Assembly (NCBI GenBank): GCA_905215405.1
Contig: CAJMQE010000003.1
Coordinates: forward strand, 1-64,000
DNA: 64,000 bases
DNA from: an uncultured bacterium
Lineage (GTDB): Bacteria; Bacillota; Clostridia; Lachnospirales; Lachnospiraceae
Reading direction: 5' to 3'
Shown: positions 16,538-25,584 of the stretch, in pieces
How the letters are laid out: each line of letters opens with the position of its first letter
Numbering within the stretch: position 1 is the stretch's first letter
The notes under the pieces: model-generated
The model's input: only the letters and a program-made list of their open reading frames with translations
What the model was told of the DNA's origin: nothing
The model's database searches: none
Program-made: the position numbers and the translations under genes

Positions 16538-17284
16538 ATGAGTTATTTATGGCTGGGATTATCCCTGGTTTGTCTTGTTTATTATATATTATGTGTAAAT
16601 TATGCCGGCTTTGGTTCGGAGTTCGTATTCATGTGGCTGGTGGCAGCAGTAGTATTTGGACTGATTTTTACAGTACTGCATCTGATCAGGTACCACCATA
16701 TTCAGGTAGCGGTACCAGTGCGTATTATATTTTCAGCAGTAGTGATCATTTGCTTTGGCATTTTTATCTGGCTGGAATCCCTCGTTATCACGAGCATGCA
16801 TACAGAACCTGAACCGGATTGCCAGTATATCATCGTGCTTGGCGCACAGATCCGTGGAACAAGAATTACAAAATCACTTAGACGCAGACTGGAAGCAGCA
16901 TGCAACTATGCAATGGAAAATGAGCAGACAACGATTATTGTTTCTGGTGGACAAGGAGAGGGAGAAGATATCTCCGAGGCGCAGGCAATGAAAGACTATT
17001 TGGTAGAAGAGGGCATCAGTCAGGATAGAATCCTGATGGAAGACAGATCGACAAATACATATCTGAATATGAAATACAGCGCAGAGCTGATCGATGATCA
17101 GAATGCGCTGCTGGGTATTGTATCGAGTGATTTTCATTTGTACCGTGCCAAAAAACTTGCAAAGGCAAGAGGATTTACAAATGTGACGACCATTCCTGCA
17201 CGAACAGATAATATTCTGTTCGTAAATTATATGGTCAGAGAAGCTGTGGGAATTATGAAGGATTTTCTGACTGGCAATTTCTAA
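16538..17284 (+). CDS. YdcF/SanA family membrane protein (DUF218)
   Basis: A 248-residue protein with three N-terminal membrane segments (to about residue 85) and an extracellular DUF218 domain. Family marks are YIIVLGAQIRG at the start of the domain, IIVSGGQGEGEDISEAQAM, EDRSTNTYLNM and VSSDFHLYRAK. SanA and YdcF proteins are linked to envelope integrity and wall-precursor handling, but their activity is not established. It begins 19 bases after the VanY-type carboxypeptidase, which supports an envelope role. Confidence 0.88.
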   Translation: MSYLWLGLSLVCLVYYILCVNYAGFGSEFVFMWLVAAVVFGLIFTVLHLIRYHHIQVAVPVRIIFSAVVIICFGIFIWLESLVITSMHTEPEPDCQYIIVLGAQIRGTRITKSLRRRLEAACNYAMENEQTTIIVSGGQGEGEDISEAQAMKDYLVEEGISQDRILMEDRSTNTYLNMKYSAELIDDQNALLGIVSSDFHLYRAKKLAKARGFTNVTTIPARTDNILFVNYMVREAVGIMKDFLTGNF

Positions 17285-17299
17285 AGTTCGTCGTTGTGT

Positions 17300-18082
17300 T
17301 TATTTACGTTTCAATTTGCGAATCAGTACTTTGACCTCATCGTCTGGAGTATGTGATTCGCATATTTTTTGTAAAGCTTTATGATAAGTAAAAGTATCCA
17401 GTGCTGGACTGCTTTTCAGAAATTGCATCGTCTGGGCGGGATAGATGACAAAAAGTTCCGCAATTAGCCATGCAACCGCCATCTGCGCATAGTATCCCTG
17501 CAAAAATGGACGGTTCAGAGTGGAAAAGATCTGCTCTGTATACATTCCATCAGCGGGGACAGGATTTGACAGATCCGTTATGGTAACACACTTTTTTCTG
17601 TGGATTTCTTGTCCACTTGCATCGCATTTGATAAAATGATTCAGCAATAGAATATATCCGGTCCTGACATAAAATTCTTTCTCTGAATATAAATAGGGCT
17701 GCAAAAATTCCCAGAATACATCTCGGTTCTTACGAATGATTTTCATGCTGGTACAGAAACTGTCACAGACAGACCAGTTATGAATCTGTGGAATGAACGC
17801 CTTCATCATGGAGATGATCTCCTTGAGTTCCATGTTCTTATCTTTCATGGATCCATATCCAATCAGCATGCCCCGTAACATGAGTTCTTCAAAATATAGA
17901 TCGTGATCCGGCTGTAAATGTTCTCTCCAGTTGCCTTCCTTTACCAGCTCTTTTGCAAGGGCACGAATCTGAGGAAGACGGACTCCGAGCATATTGCTGG
18001 TCCCTGGTATTAAGGCCGAACTGAACTGTCTATATTTTTCTTCGGACAGTGCAGTCAGTCTGTCCTGTATTGCTTTCTGCAT
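17300..18082 (-). CDS. DNA alkylation repair enzyme, AlkD-like
   Basis: A 260-residue all-helical HEAT-repeat protein of the AlkD family, DNA glycosylases that remove bulky or positively charged alkylpurines without flipping the base. Family features are MLGVRLPQIRALAKEL near the N-terminus, the EELMLRGMLIGY helix pair and the NWSVCDSF motif that carries the conserved tryptophan and aspartate. GGAGGT lies upstream of the ATG on the minus strand. It is convergent with ydcF, with only 15 bases between the stops and no terminator seen there. It appears to be a single-gene unit. Confidence 0.9.
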   Translation of the reverse strand: MQKAIQDRLTALSEEKYRQFSSALIPGTSNMLGVRLPQIRALAKELVKEGNWREHLQPDHDLYFEELMLRGMLIGYGSMKDKNMELKEIISMMKAFIPQIHNWSVCDSFCTSMKIIRKNRDVFWEFLQPYLYSEKEFYVRTGYILLLNHFIKCDASGQEIHRKKCVTITDLSNPVPADGMYTEQIFSTLNRPFLQGYYAQMAVAWLIAELFVIYPAQTMQFLKSSPALDTFTYHKALQKICESHTPDDEVKVLIRKLKRK

Positions 18083-18126
18083 AGCATACCTCCATAGTCA
18101 GTAATTATAAAATAAATGTTAATTCC

Positions 18127-18155
18127 TTACATAATACCATAGATTATGTTATAAT
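18127..18155 (+). promoter_or_regulatory. Promoter of the patatin-like gene
   Basis: TTACAT and TATAAT are 17 bases apart, and TGT before the -10 makes it an extended -10. The leader to the ATG is about 135 bases and holds no recognisable riboswitch. Confidence 0.7.
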
Positions 18156-18296
18156 TCATTCATATTCAGGTCAGAATCTGTAAGTGGGTGACACAATCAG
18201 GCGTAAGCGAATGAGGCCTTGTGCGTTTGGAAATGTCGTTACAGTGTCATGCCATCAATGAACAGATATATGACAGAAATGGAGGCAACTAAAGTT

Positions 18297-19163
18297 ATGA
18301 AGACAGGAATCGTATTTGAGGGCGGTGCGTTCCGTACCATATTTTCATGCGGTGTCATGGATGCATTTATAGATGCAGGGATAGAACCGGACTATGTAAT
18401 CGGTGTTTCAGCAGGAGCGGCATATGCAGCCTCCTATCTGGCAAAACAGAAGGGCAGAGATCTGAAGATCGTTAAGACATATTCTCACAGTAAAGAATAT
18501 ATGGGACTCAGAAATCTTTTGAATCCAAGGAACAGAAGTTATTATAATCTGCAGTTCGCTTATAATAAAATTCCAAATGAGCTGGTACCGTTTGATGCTA
18601 TTGCTTACTCAAAGTATCAGGGGGAATTTAAGGTCGTCGTGACCAATGTAGAGACAGGTAGACCGGAGTACAAGGAATTTCAGCCATTTGACAAAAATTT
18701 TATGCTGTTACGGGCAACCTGTGCGCTGCCAATGTTATTCCCATATGTCTATCTGAATAAAACACCATATATGGATGGTGGACTCAGTGATTCTATTCCG
18801 GTAGAGCAGGCATTTAAGGATGGATGTGACCGTGTGGTTGTTGTACTGACCCGTCAGCCGGATTACAGAAAAACGACTTCAAAATCTACAAGAAGAATTG
18901 CAAAAATGTATAAGAAATATCCGGAGCTTGCAAAAGACTTGGTACTTCGAGCAAAACGCTATAATGCATGTCTTGACAAGTTAAAACAGTATGAAAAAGA
19001 GGGAAGGATCATAGTGATCAGACCGGATCATACGGATGGCTTCAGTCGTCTGGAAAAAGATTTAGCAAAAATACAGGCACTGTATAATGACGGTAACAGA
19101 AAAGGGAAAAGATTGGCACCCCGTATTCAGGAGTTCTTTACGGATTCCAGTGAAAATGCATGA
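18297..19163 (+). CDS. Patatin-like phospholipase
   Basis: A 288-residue serine lipid hydrolase of the patatin family (RssA/YjjU-like). The oxyanion loop FEGGAFR lies at the N-terminus, the nucleophile is in G-V-S38-A-G and the dyad aspartate is in D160-G-G. It has no signal peptide and is presumably cytoplasmic or membrane-associated, acting on phospholipid or acyl esters. ATG 18297 gives the standard N-terminus and is preceded by GGAGG; the frame is open further upstream without support. The stop lies 46 bases before the thrS promoter. Confidence 0.92.
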   Translation: MKTGIVFEGGAFRTIFSCGVMDAFIDAGIEPDYVIGVSAGAAYAASYLAKQKGRDLKIVKTYSHSKEYMGLRNLLNPRNRSYYNLQFAYNKIPNELVPFDAIAYSKYQGEFKVVVTNVETGRPEYKEFQPFDKNFMLLRATCALPMLFPYVYLNKTPYMDGGLSDSIPVEQAFKDGCDRVVVVLTRQPDYRKTTSKSTRRIAKMYKKYPELAKDLVLRAKRYNACLDKLKQYEKEGRIIVIRPDHTDGFSRLEKDLAKIQALYNDGNRKGKRLAPRIQEFFTDSSENA

Positions 19164-19208
19164 AAAAGAGAGTTCCTGACACACGGAATGATCGAATAAA
19201 AAACTTTG

Positions 19209-19236
19209 TTGACAAAAAATATCTTGATGATATAAT
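19209..19236 (+). promoter_or_regulatory. Promoter of the thrS operon
   Basis: TTGACA at 19209-19214 and TATAAT at 19231-19236, both perfect, are 16 bases apart. Confidence 0.92.
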
Positions 19237-19242
19237 GAATGT

Positions 19243-19530
19243 TGTAAATACGTTGATGAGACGAGTAACATGTTGGAAGATCCAGAGAGAGATGCAATTG
19301 CTGGAAGCATCTTATTGGAAGATATGTGAAGACTACCTCGGAGTGCCTCTAATCCAGGCCGGTGATTCCGTTATAATCGAAAGAGCGGTACATAGAAAGC
19401 AGATAGGAGCTACGCATGGAGAACTAGGCAGCTTCAGTTATGCAGGAAAATTTATGTACAAGCAGGGTGGAACCACGGAATGAATCTTCGTCCTTGCCAT
19501 ATACTTAGGTATATGGCAGGGACTTTTTTA
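19243..19530 (+). promoter_or_regulatory. T-box leader, threonine-specific, with terminator
   Basis: The T-box antiterminator sequence AGCAGGGTGGAACCACGG is at 19471-19488, and the competing terminator (CCTTGCCATATAC pairing with GTATATGGCAGGG, then six T) is at 19492-19529. Stem I shows the AGTAA turn, a GAGAGA bulge and a GCTGG distal loop. Its base CGAG pairs with CTCG, leaving ACT (19332-19334) as the probable specifier; ACC follows directly, and both encode threonine. Uncharged tRNAThr would permit read-through into the small gene and thrS. Confidence 0.95.
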
Positions 19531-19596
19531 TTTACCAGAATTTATAAGACCGGAAATGGATACAGAGTACGGCTTATCCAAAAGGGGTGAAGAAAA

Positions 19597-19809
19597 ATGA
19601 AAGACTTTATGAAGGGCTTAATTAAGAAAGAGGCAGTGTTTACGGCAGCTGCAGGATTTCTTGCAGGTATTATTGTTGCTCTTATATGTACGAAAAGTGT
19701 GGGAAAAGTCGTAGTGAACGGCGACCACAATGTTATCAAGACCGGTTATAAGAGTTATGATGGCAATCACAATGCAAATGGAAATGGGTTGCATAAAACC
19801 AATGCATAA
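19597..19809 (+). CDS. Small single-span membrane protein in the thrS operon
   Basis: I do not recognise this 70-residue protein. It has a basic N-terminus, one membrane helix (about 16-33, AAAGFLAGIIVALIC) and a polar tail rich in Asn, Gly and His (VNGDHNVIK, GNHNANGNG). GGGGTG lies before the ATG. It sits after the T-box terminator and 109 bases before thrS, so it should be made under threonine limitation together with ThrS. The composition suggests a real membrane peptide rather than chance, but no function can be assigned. Confidence 0.6.
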   Translation: MKDFMKGLIKKEAVFTAAAGFLAGIIVALICTKSVGKVVVNGDHNVIKTGYKSYDGNHNANGNGLHKTNA

Positions 19810-19918
19810 GGAATGAAAATTCACGAATGAATTAGATGATCCAGCAGGAATTCAATTTCCTGTTTCAAACAGTAATAAAAAATAGAATGCGCAGACAGGC
19901 GCGGAATGGAGAAAACAG

Positions 19919-21886
19919 ATGAAAATCACATTAAAAGATGGAAGTGTAAAGGAATATGCACAGGCAATGTCAGTGATCGATATCGCAAAAGATATCAGTG
20001 AAGGTCTGGCAAGAATGGCATGTGCCGGCGAAGTAAACGGTGAGGTGGTAGATTTAAGAACAGTTGTTGATAGTGACTGTGAATTAAGTATTCTCACATT
20101 TAATGATGAAGAAGGTAAGGCAGCTTACAGACATACAACATCACATGTACTTGCAGAAGCAGTTAAGAGATTATATCCAAATGCAAAACTTGCAATTGGA
20201 CCATCTATTGACAATGGTTTCTATTATGATTTCGAACATGAACCATTTTCAAGAGAAGATCTTGATAAGATCGAAGCTGAGATGAAGAAAGTCATCAAAG
20301 AAGGAGCTGAAATCAAGAGATTTGAACTTCCTCGTGAAGAAGCAATCAAATTTATGCAGGACAGAAATGAACCATACAAAGTAGAACTGATCGAAGATCT
20401 TCCAGAAGGAGAAACAATCAGTTTCTATAGCCAGGGAGATTTCACAGATCTTTGTGCAGGTCCTCATCTTATGAGCACAAAACCAATCAAAGCATTTAAA
20501 CTGATCAGTTCTTCAGGTGCATACTGGAGAGGTTCAGAAAAGAACAAAATGCTGACAAGAATTTATGGTACAGCATATACAAAGAAAGCAGATCTCGAAG
20601 AATATCTTGAGCACCTTGAAAATATCAAACTTCGTGATCATAACAAGCTCGGTCGTGAAATGGGATTATTCACAACTGTTGATGTAATTGGACAGGGACT
20701 TCCACTGATGCTTCCAAAGGGAACAAAGATGATCCAGACATTACAGAGATGGATCGAAGACGAAGAAGAAAAACGTGGCTATATGAGAACAAAAACTCCT
20801 CTTATGGCAAAATCAGATTTATATAAGATTTCTGGTCACTGGGATCATTATAAAGATGGTATGTTCGTACTTGGTGATGAAGAAAAAGATGATGAAGTAT
20901 TTGCTCTTCGTCCAATGACATGCCCATTCCAGTACTATGTATTTAAGGCAAGTCCAAAGAGTTACAGAGATATGCCTTGTAGATATGGTGAAACTTCTAC
21001 ATTATTCCGTAACGAAGATTCAGGGGAAATGCATGGACTGACTCGTGTCAGACAGTTCACAATTTCTGAAGGTCATTTAATTGTAAGACCAGACCAGGCA
21101 AATGACGAATTTAAGGGATGTCTTGATTTGGCAGAATACTGCTTAAAGACATTAGGACTTGATCAGGATGTTACTTACCGTCTTTCAAAATGGGATCCTA
21201 ACAATAAAGAAAAATATCTTGGCGATGAAGAATATTGGGAATCAACACAGGGCACAATCCGTCAGATCTTAAAAGAAAAGAACCTTCCATTTACAGAAGC
21301 AGAAGGCGAAGCTGCATTCTATGGTCCTAAAGTAGATATCCAGGCTAAGAACGTATACGGAAAAGAAGATACAATGGTAACAATTCAGTTAGACTGTGCA
21401 ATCGCAGAAAACTTTGATATGTATTATATCGATCAAAATGGCGAAAAAGTACGTCCTTATATCATTCACAGAACATCAATGGGATGCTATGAAAGAACAC
21501 TTGCATGGTTAATTGAAAAATATGCTGGTCTTTTCCCAACATGGTTATGTCCAGAACAGGTAAGAGTTCTTCCTATCTCAGATAAATACAAAGACTATGC
21601 AGATAAGGTTCTTGAAGAATTAAAAGCAAATAACATTCTTGCAACAGTTGACAGCAGAGCTGAAAAAATTGGTTACAAGATTCGTGAAGCAAGACTGGAT
21701 AAGATCCCTTACATGCTCGTTGTTGGTGAAAAAGAACAGGATGCGAATAAGGTTTCTGTAAGAAGCAGATATGAAGGCGATGAGGGACAGAAGGATCTCG
21801 ATGCATTTATTGATGCAATCTGTAAAGAAATCAGAACAAAAGAAATTAGAGAAATTAAAGTACAGGATGAACAAAAGAACAAATAA
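19919..21886 (+). CDS. thrS: Threonyl-tRNA synthetase
   Basis: A complete 655-residue class II synthetase that charges tRNAThr. The order is an N-terminal TGS domain (about 1-62), the editing domain with its zinc-hydrolase-like HTTSHVLAEA motif and DLCAGPHL, the catalytic core with MTCPFQYYVF, TLFRNEDSGE and HRTSMGCYER, and the C-terminal anticodon-binding domain. Lengths match the family. The upstream T-box fits threonine control. Codon choice is visibly biased, as expected for a strongly expressed gene. The start ATG 19919 gives the standard N-terminus. Confidence 0.98.
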   Translation: MKITLKDGSVKEYAQAMSVIDIAKDISEGLARMACAGEVNGEVVDLRTVVDSDCELSILTFNDEEGKAAYRHTTSHVLAEAVKRLYPNAKLAIGPSIDNGFYYDFEHEPFSREDLDKIEAEMKKVIKEGAEIKRFELPREEAIKFMQDRNEPYKVELIEDLPEGETISFYSQGDFTDLCAGPHLMSTKPIKAFKLISSSGAYWRGSEKNKMLTRIYGTAYTKKADLEEYLEHLENIKLRDHNKLGREMGLFTTVDVIGQGLPLMLPKGTKMIQTLQRWIEDEEEKRGYMRTKTPLMAKSDLYKISGHWDHYKDGMFVLGDEEKDDEVFALRPMTCPFQYYVFKASPKSYRDMPCRYGETSTLFRNEDSGEMHGLTRVRQFTISEGHLIVRPDQANDEFKGCLDLAEYCLKTLGLDQDVTYRLSKWDPNNKEKYLGDEEYWESTQGTIRQILKEKNLPFTEAEGEAAFYGPKVDIQAKNVYGKEDTMVTIQLDCAIAENFDMYYIDQNGEKVRPYIIHRTSMGCYERTLAWLIEKYAGLFPTWLCPEQVRVLPISDKYKDYADKVLEELKANNILATVDSRAEKIGYKIREARLDKIPYMLVVGEKEQDANKVSVRSRYEGDEGQKDLDAFIDAICKEIRTKEIREIKVQDEQKNK

Positions 21887-22004
21887 TTCTGCTTACAATA
21901 ACACATTTTCTGTAAACTGTCTGCATATGAAGCAAAGTTTTGTTGCAAAAGGTAATTTTATAAGGTAAAATTGAGTTAAGTTTGACTAATAAAAGGAGAT
22001 AAGT

Positions 22005-23141
22005 ATGGACGTTATTGTAAAGTATATTGATGAATTATTGGAGAAAAGTACGCCACAGGTACCTATGTGGAATATTGAAAAACTCAAATCCGGTGGTAAA
22101 TCAACCTGGAATTATATAGATGGGTGCATGATCAAAGCGGTTCTTGAAATGTATGCAATTTCTAAGGATGAAAAGTATCTGAAATTTGCAGATGATTTCA
22201 TTGATTATCGTGTCAACGATGATGGAACTATTGATGGTTATGATGTCAACGAAAAGAATATTGATAATGTAAATGCGGGTAAAACACTTTTTGAACTGTA
22301 TGATATTACAGGAAAAGAAAAGTATAGAAAAGCCATTGATTTGATTTATAGTCAGATCGAACTGATGCCAAGAACAGAATCAGGTAATTTTTGGCATAAG
22401 AACATTTATCCACAGCAGGTATGGCTTGATGGAATGTATATGGGACAGCCATTTTATATGGAATATGAAACACGTTTTAATAACAAGAAGAACTATGATG
22501 ATATCTTTAATCAGTTCAAATTTGTAATTGAGAACATGCGAAATCCTATGAATGGTCTGTACTATCATGCAATCGATACATCAAAGCAGATGTTCTGGTG
22601 TGATAAGGTTACAGGACTTTCTCAGAATATCTGGCTTAGAGCAATTGGCTGGTATTCTATGGCACTTCTGGATACTCTTGATAAAGTGGATAAAGAAGAT
22701 GAGAAATACGCTGCACAGTGCAAGATGTTAAAGGATGCATATGTGGATCTGATGAATGCTATGATCAGATATCAGGATGAAAGTGGTATGTGGTATCAGG
22801 TAGTAAACTTTGGTGGTATGGAAAAGAATTATCTTGAGACAAGTGGTAGTGCAATTATGGCATATTCACTTCTCAAAGGTGTCAGACTCGGCTATCTGCC
22901 AGAAAGCTACCGCGCATATGGTCAGAAAGCTATGGATGGTATCTGCAGCAAGTACCTCAAAACAAAAGAAGGAGAAATGTCTCTGGGTGGAATCTGTCTG
23001 GTTGCCGGTCTTGGTGGTAATAATAACAGACCTGGTACATATGATTACTATATGTCTGAACCAGTTGTAGAAGATGATGCAAAGGGCGTTGGTCCATTCC
23101 TTCTTGCTTATACTGAAATTTTAAGATGCAAAAATAAATAA
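22005..23141 (+). CDS. GH105 unsaturated rhamnogalacturonyl/glucuronyl hydrolase
   Basis: A 378-residue intracellular enzyme with the (alpha/alpha)6 barrel of glycoside hydrolase family 105 (YteR/YesR type). It would remove the unsaturated uronic acid from oligosaccharides made by pectin or rhamnogalacturonan lyases. Marks are WNYIDGCMIKA, the WLDGMYMGQPF motif with the catalytic aspartate, LRAIGWYSMALLD and YLETSGSAIMAY. It has no signal peptide. AAAAGGAG lies before the ATG. Codon use resembles thrS, suggesting high expression. It follows thrS by 118 bases with no terminator seen. It is the cytoplasmic counterpart of the surface pectin esterase at 52988. Confidence 0.92.
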   Translation: MDVIVKYIDELLEKSTPQVPMWNIEKLKSGGKSTWNYIDGCMIKAVLEMYAISKDEKYLKFADDFIDYRVNDDGTIDGYDVNEKNIDNVNAGKTLFELYDITGKEKYRKAIDLIYSQIELMPRTESGNFWHKNIYPQQVWLDGMYMGQPFYMEYETRFNNKKNYDDIFNQFKFVIENMRNPMNGLYYHAIDTSKQMFWCDKVTGLSQNIWLRAIGWYSMALLDTLDKVDKEDEKYAAQCKMLKDAYVDLMNAMIRYQDESGMWYQVVNFGGMEKNYLETSGSAIMAYSLLKGVRLGYLPESYRAYGQKAMDGICSKYLKTKEGEMSLGGICLVAGLGGNNNRPGTYDYYMSEPVVEDDAKGVGPFLLAYTEILRCKNK

Positions 23142-23269
23142 TCGGGAAGTTCTGTCCCAAGTGGTTACAGAACCAATCCGATGCACAATGAGCAGTAACT
23201 GTAGAAATATATGGTTACTGCCATTTTGCTATAATCATATAGGAAGCAAAGTTATGGAGGAACGAACAA

Positions 23270-23605
23270 ATGAAGCCATATATAACAAAAGAAGAGGTAA
23301 TAGAACAGCAGGGAGAAAATCAGCGCGGATATAAGCTGTTAACAGCGGAAAATGGCTGTGTTGCGGGTTGCTGTTCAGGTATAAGTGTATATGCATCTCA
23401 TGAATTTAGTGATCATCCAGGTGCACATGCGGATCAGGAAGGTTTTTATGTATTAGAAGGTGAAGGCTTCGCTAAACTGGATGATCTTGAATTCCCAATT
23501 AAAGCAGGCGATTCTTTTATTGCAGGTGCGGGAGTAAAGCATACATTGAGGACAAAAGATTGTTGTGAACCAGTAAAGGTGTTCTGGTTCCACAGTGCTG
23601 TCTAA
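23270..23605 (+). CDS. Single-domain cupin protein
   Basis: A 111-residue cupin barrel. Motif 1 appears as HPGAHADQEGFYVLEGEG, with histidines and glutamate placed to bind a metal, and motif 2 as GDSFIAGAGVKH. It has no signal peptide. Small cupins next to pectin genes can be KdgF, which linearises unsaturated galacturonate released by GH105-type enzymes. The neighbour GH105 gene makes that possible, but the metal-binding residues do not match KdgF closely enough to name it. A TATAAT at 23230-23235 suggests its own promoter. Confidence 0.8.
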   Translation: MKPYITKEEVIEQQGENQRGYKLLTAENGCVAGCCSGISVYASHEFSDHPGAHADQEGFYVLEGEGFAKLDDLEFPIKAGDSFIAGAGVKHTLRTKDCCEPVKVFWFHSAV

Positions 23606-23635
23606 GCGTGTTTGTTAAGGAGTAATGGAGGGACT

Positions 23636-24139
23636 ATGGAGGATTTTGATTCATTAACCCAGGAAGAATGGAAAGAAAAAAAGAAGTGGCTGTTTCGTGA
23701 GAACATTCGCGTCGGAGCAGAGAAACAGGCGATCGATGAAGAGCGAAAACTACTGGATATTCAAAAAAAGCTTCTCGAAAAACAACAGCGTAAGAATACA
23801 CTTTTACGCAAGCAGCTGGAAGGACAGAAGAGTTTATTTGATAAAGAGTGGCAGCTGTTGGAGATAGAAACGCGAAAACTGGTCGCTGACCAGCAGAAAT
23901 TTGAACGGGAAAAATCTATTTTTCGTGACAAGGTCTACCGGGAAGCCAGAAAAAGTCAGACGATCAGTGCAAATGTAAAGATCTTCTTTAAAGGCGTACA
24001 GGATACCCAGTCTCTGAAAAAAAGGTACCGTGATCTGATCAAGATCTATCATCCAGATAATATGAATGGGGATAATGCATTAATTCAGGCAATTAATCAG
24101 GAATATGAAACACTGACAAGATTTTACCTGGGCTCGTAG
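23636..24139 (+). CDS. Coiled-coil protein with C-terminal J domain
   Basis: A 167-residue protein. Residues about 10-110 form a highly charged coiled coil rich in K, E, Q and R. The last 60 residues are a J domain, with KRYRDLIKIYHPDNM containing the HPD tripeptide that stimulates DnaK-type chaperones. In ordinary DnaJ the J domain is N-terminal, so this is an inverted co-chaperone layout. ATG 23636 follows GGAGGG closely, and AAGGAG is further upstream; a TTG at 23612 is an alternative. Its partners are unknown. It ends before a long bidirectional terminator. Confidence 0.82.
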   Translation: MEDFDSLTQEEWKEKKKWLFRENIRVGAEKQAIDEERKLLDIQKKLLEKQQRKNTLLRKQLEGQKSLFDKEWQLLEIETRKLVADQQKFEREKSIFRDKVYREARKSQTISANVKIFFKGVQDTQSLKKRYRDLIKIYHPDNMNGDNALIQAINQEYETLTRFYLGS

Positions 24140-24178
24140 TAAGTCTTCATGGTAAGTCCATTCCAAAATAAAAAATAA

Positions 24179-24253
24179 GCCATATACAGCGATTTCTTAT
24201 ATGCAGATTGTCTTTGGACAATGCATATAAGAAAACTGTATATGGCTTTTTTT
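24179..24253. terminator. Long bidirectional terminator
   Basis: GCCATATACAG pairs with CTGTATATGGC, with an inner stem TTCTTATATGCA pairing with TGCATATAAGAA. Runs of A on the left and T on the right let it serve the converging genes on both sides. Confidence 0.92.
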
Positions 24254-24312
24254 ATTGTTATTTGTTGTTAGATCCATTGTAGCTGCAACAGGTGTATATG
24301 AAATGCCCTGGT

Positions 24313-25584
24313 TTATTTATTCGCATTTATATTGATGAATTCGGTCTTAAATTTGGAATATACAATACGCTGGCTGTTATATAAGCTGCTGTAGCCGGAT
24401 AACAGGTAGCTGATGGCGATCGCGATCAGGCAATAGTGAATAGCATGTGCATCAAAAAGCTCATAGGCCATCATCAGTGAAGTGATTGGACAGTTGGTTA
24501 CACCGCAGAAGAGACCGACCATACCACAGGCTGCACCAAGAGCAGGTGGAAAACCGAAGAACTGACAGATGAAACTGCCAAAGGTTGCACCAACGAACAG
24601 GGTCGGGACAATCTCACCACCTTTAAATCCACCAGACAAAGTGATGGAGGTAAAAAGGATCTTTAGAAGAAATGCGTACCATACCGCATGAACAGAGAAA
24701 CTCTGGACGATCATTGGAGCACCGGCACCCAGATAAGCTCTAGTCTGGAAAAGGTAGGTCATGGCAATGATTGCAAGACCGGATACAATGATTTTTATGT
24801 AGGGATTCTTCAGGTACTTCTGCATCAGGTCATTTGACTTGTGCAGAGAGTAGCAAAGAATAATACTCATGATTCCGAACATTGCGGCCATTACGATCAG
24901 TTTGCTTCCGGTCAGAAGATTCAGGTCCGGAATGTCGCCAATGGTATAGTGCGAAGATTGTACCCCGACCAGCTTTGCGGTATAGGAAGCAATAAATGCA
25001 GACAATACGCATGGAACAAGCGCTGCATAGTACATTATGCCGATACTGATCACTTCCATTGAAAAGATAGCAGCTGTGACAGGTGTTCCAAAGATAGCGG
25101 AAAAGCAGGCGCTCATTCCACACATGATCAGGATTCTGGTATCTTTCTCATCAAACTTGAGCAACTTTGCAATAAAATTACCACAGGAGCCTCCGACCTG
25201 CAGAGCAGCACCTTCACGACCAGCAGATCCACCAAAAAGATGGGTGATGAGGGTGGAGATGAAAATCAGAGGCGTAACGCGGAAAGGAATTTCATCAGTT
25301 GCCTGAATGGCACTTAAAACAAGATTGGTGCCGGAATTCTTCATCTGTCCGGAAAGCTGATAAAGGCCAATAATCACAATACCACCAACTGGAAGCAGGA
25401 ATAAAAGCCAGAAATGTTCCGAACGGAAATCAGTGACCTGGGCGAGAGCAAGATTAAAGAGTGCTCCGATCAGACCGATTCCAAAGCCAGAAAGAAGAGA
25501 GCAGGCACCCCACTTGAACAGCGTGAAAAAAGGAAGTTTCATATGACCAATATCAACCTTTTTGAAAAAATCTTTCTTATTCAT
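24313..25584 (-). CDS. CLC-family anion/proton antiporter, fluoride (CLC-F)-like
   Basis: A 423-residue membrane protein with the CLC fold. The gating glutamate motif is G122-R-E-G-A, and the later GGFKGGEIVPTLFVGATFG and FGTPVTAAIFSMEV motifs are intact. At the site where chloride CLCs have GSGIP, this protein reads G85-T-N-L-V. That matches the fluoride-exporting CLC-F clade (G-x-N-L-I type), so fluoride/proton exchange is the better guess. GGAGG lies six bases before ATG 25584; upstream codons in frame are unsupported. The start overlaps the end of the CYTH gene by eight bases, so the two are translationally coupled. Confidence 0.85.
   Translation of the reverse strand: MNKKDFFKKVDIGHMKLPFFTLFKWGACSLLSGFGIGLIGALFNLALAQVTDFRSEHFWLLFLLPVGGIVIIGLYQLSGQMKNSGTNLVLSAIQATDEIPFRVTPLIFISTLITHLFGGSAGREGAALQVGGSCGNFIAKLLKFDEKDTRILIMCGMSACFSAIFGTPVTAAIFSMEVISIGIMYYAALVPCVLSAFIASYTAKLVGVQSSHYTIGDIPDLNLLTGSKLIVMAAMFGIMSIILCYSLHKSNDLMQKYLKNPYIKIIVSGLAIIAMTYLFQTRAYLGAGAPMIVQSFSVHAVWYAFLLKILFTSITLSGGFKGGEIVPTLFVGATFGSFICQFFGFPPALGAACGMVGLFCGVTNCPITSLMMAYELFDAHAIHYCLIAIAISYLLSGYSSLYNSQRIVYSKFKTEFININANK

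Noticed and set aside
19160..19483. Open frame of 107 codons after the patatin gene
   Set aside because: It covers the thrS promoter and the T-box leader, including the conserved antiterminator, so it is RNA sequence read by chance.
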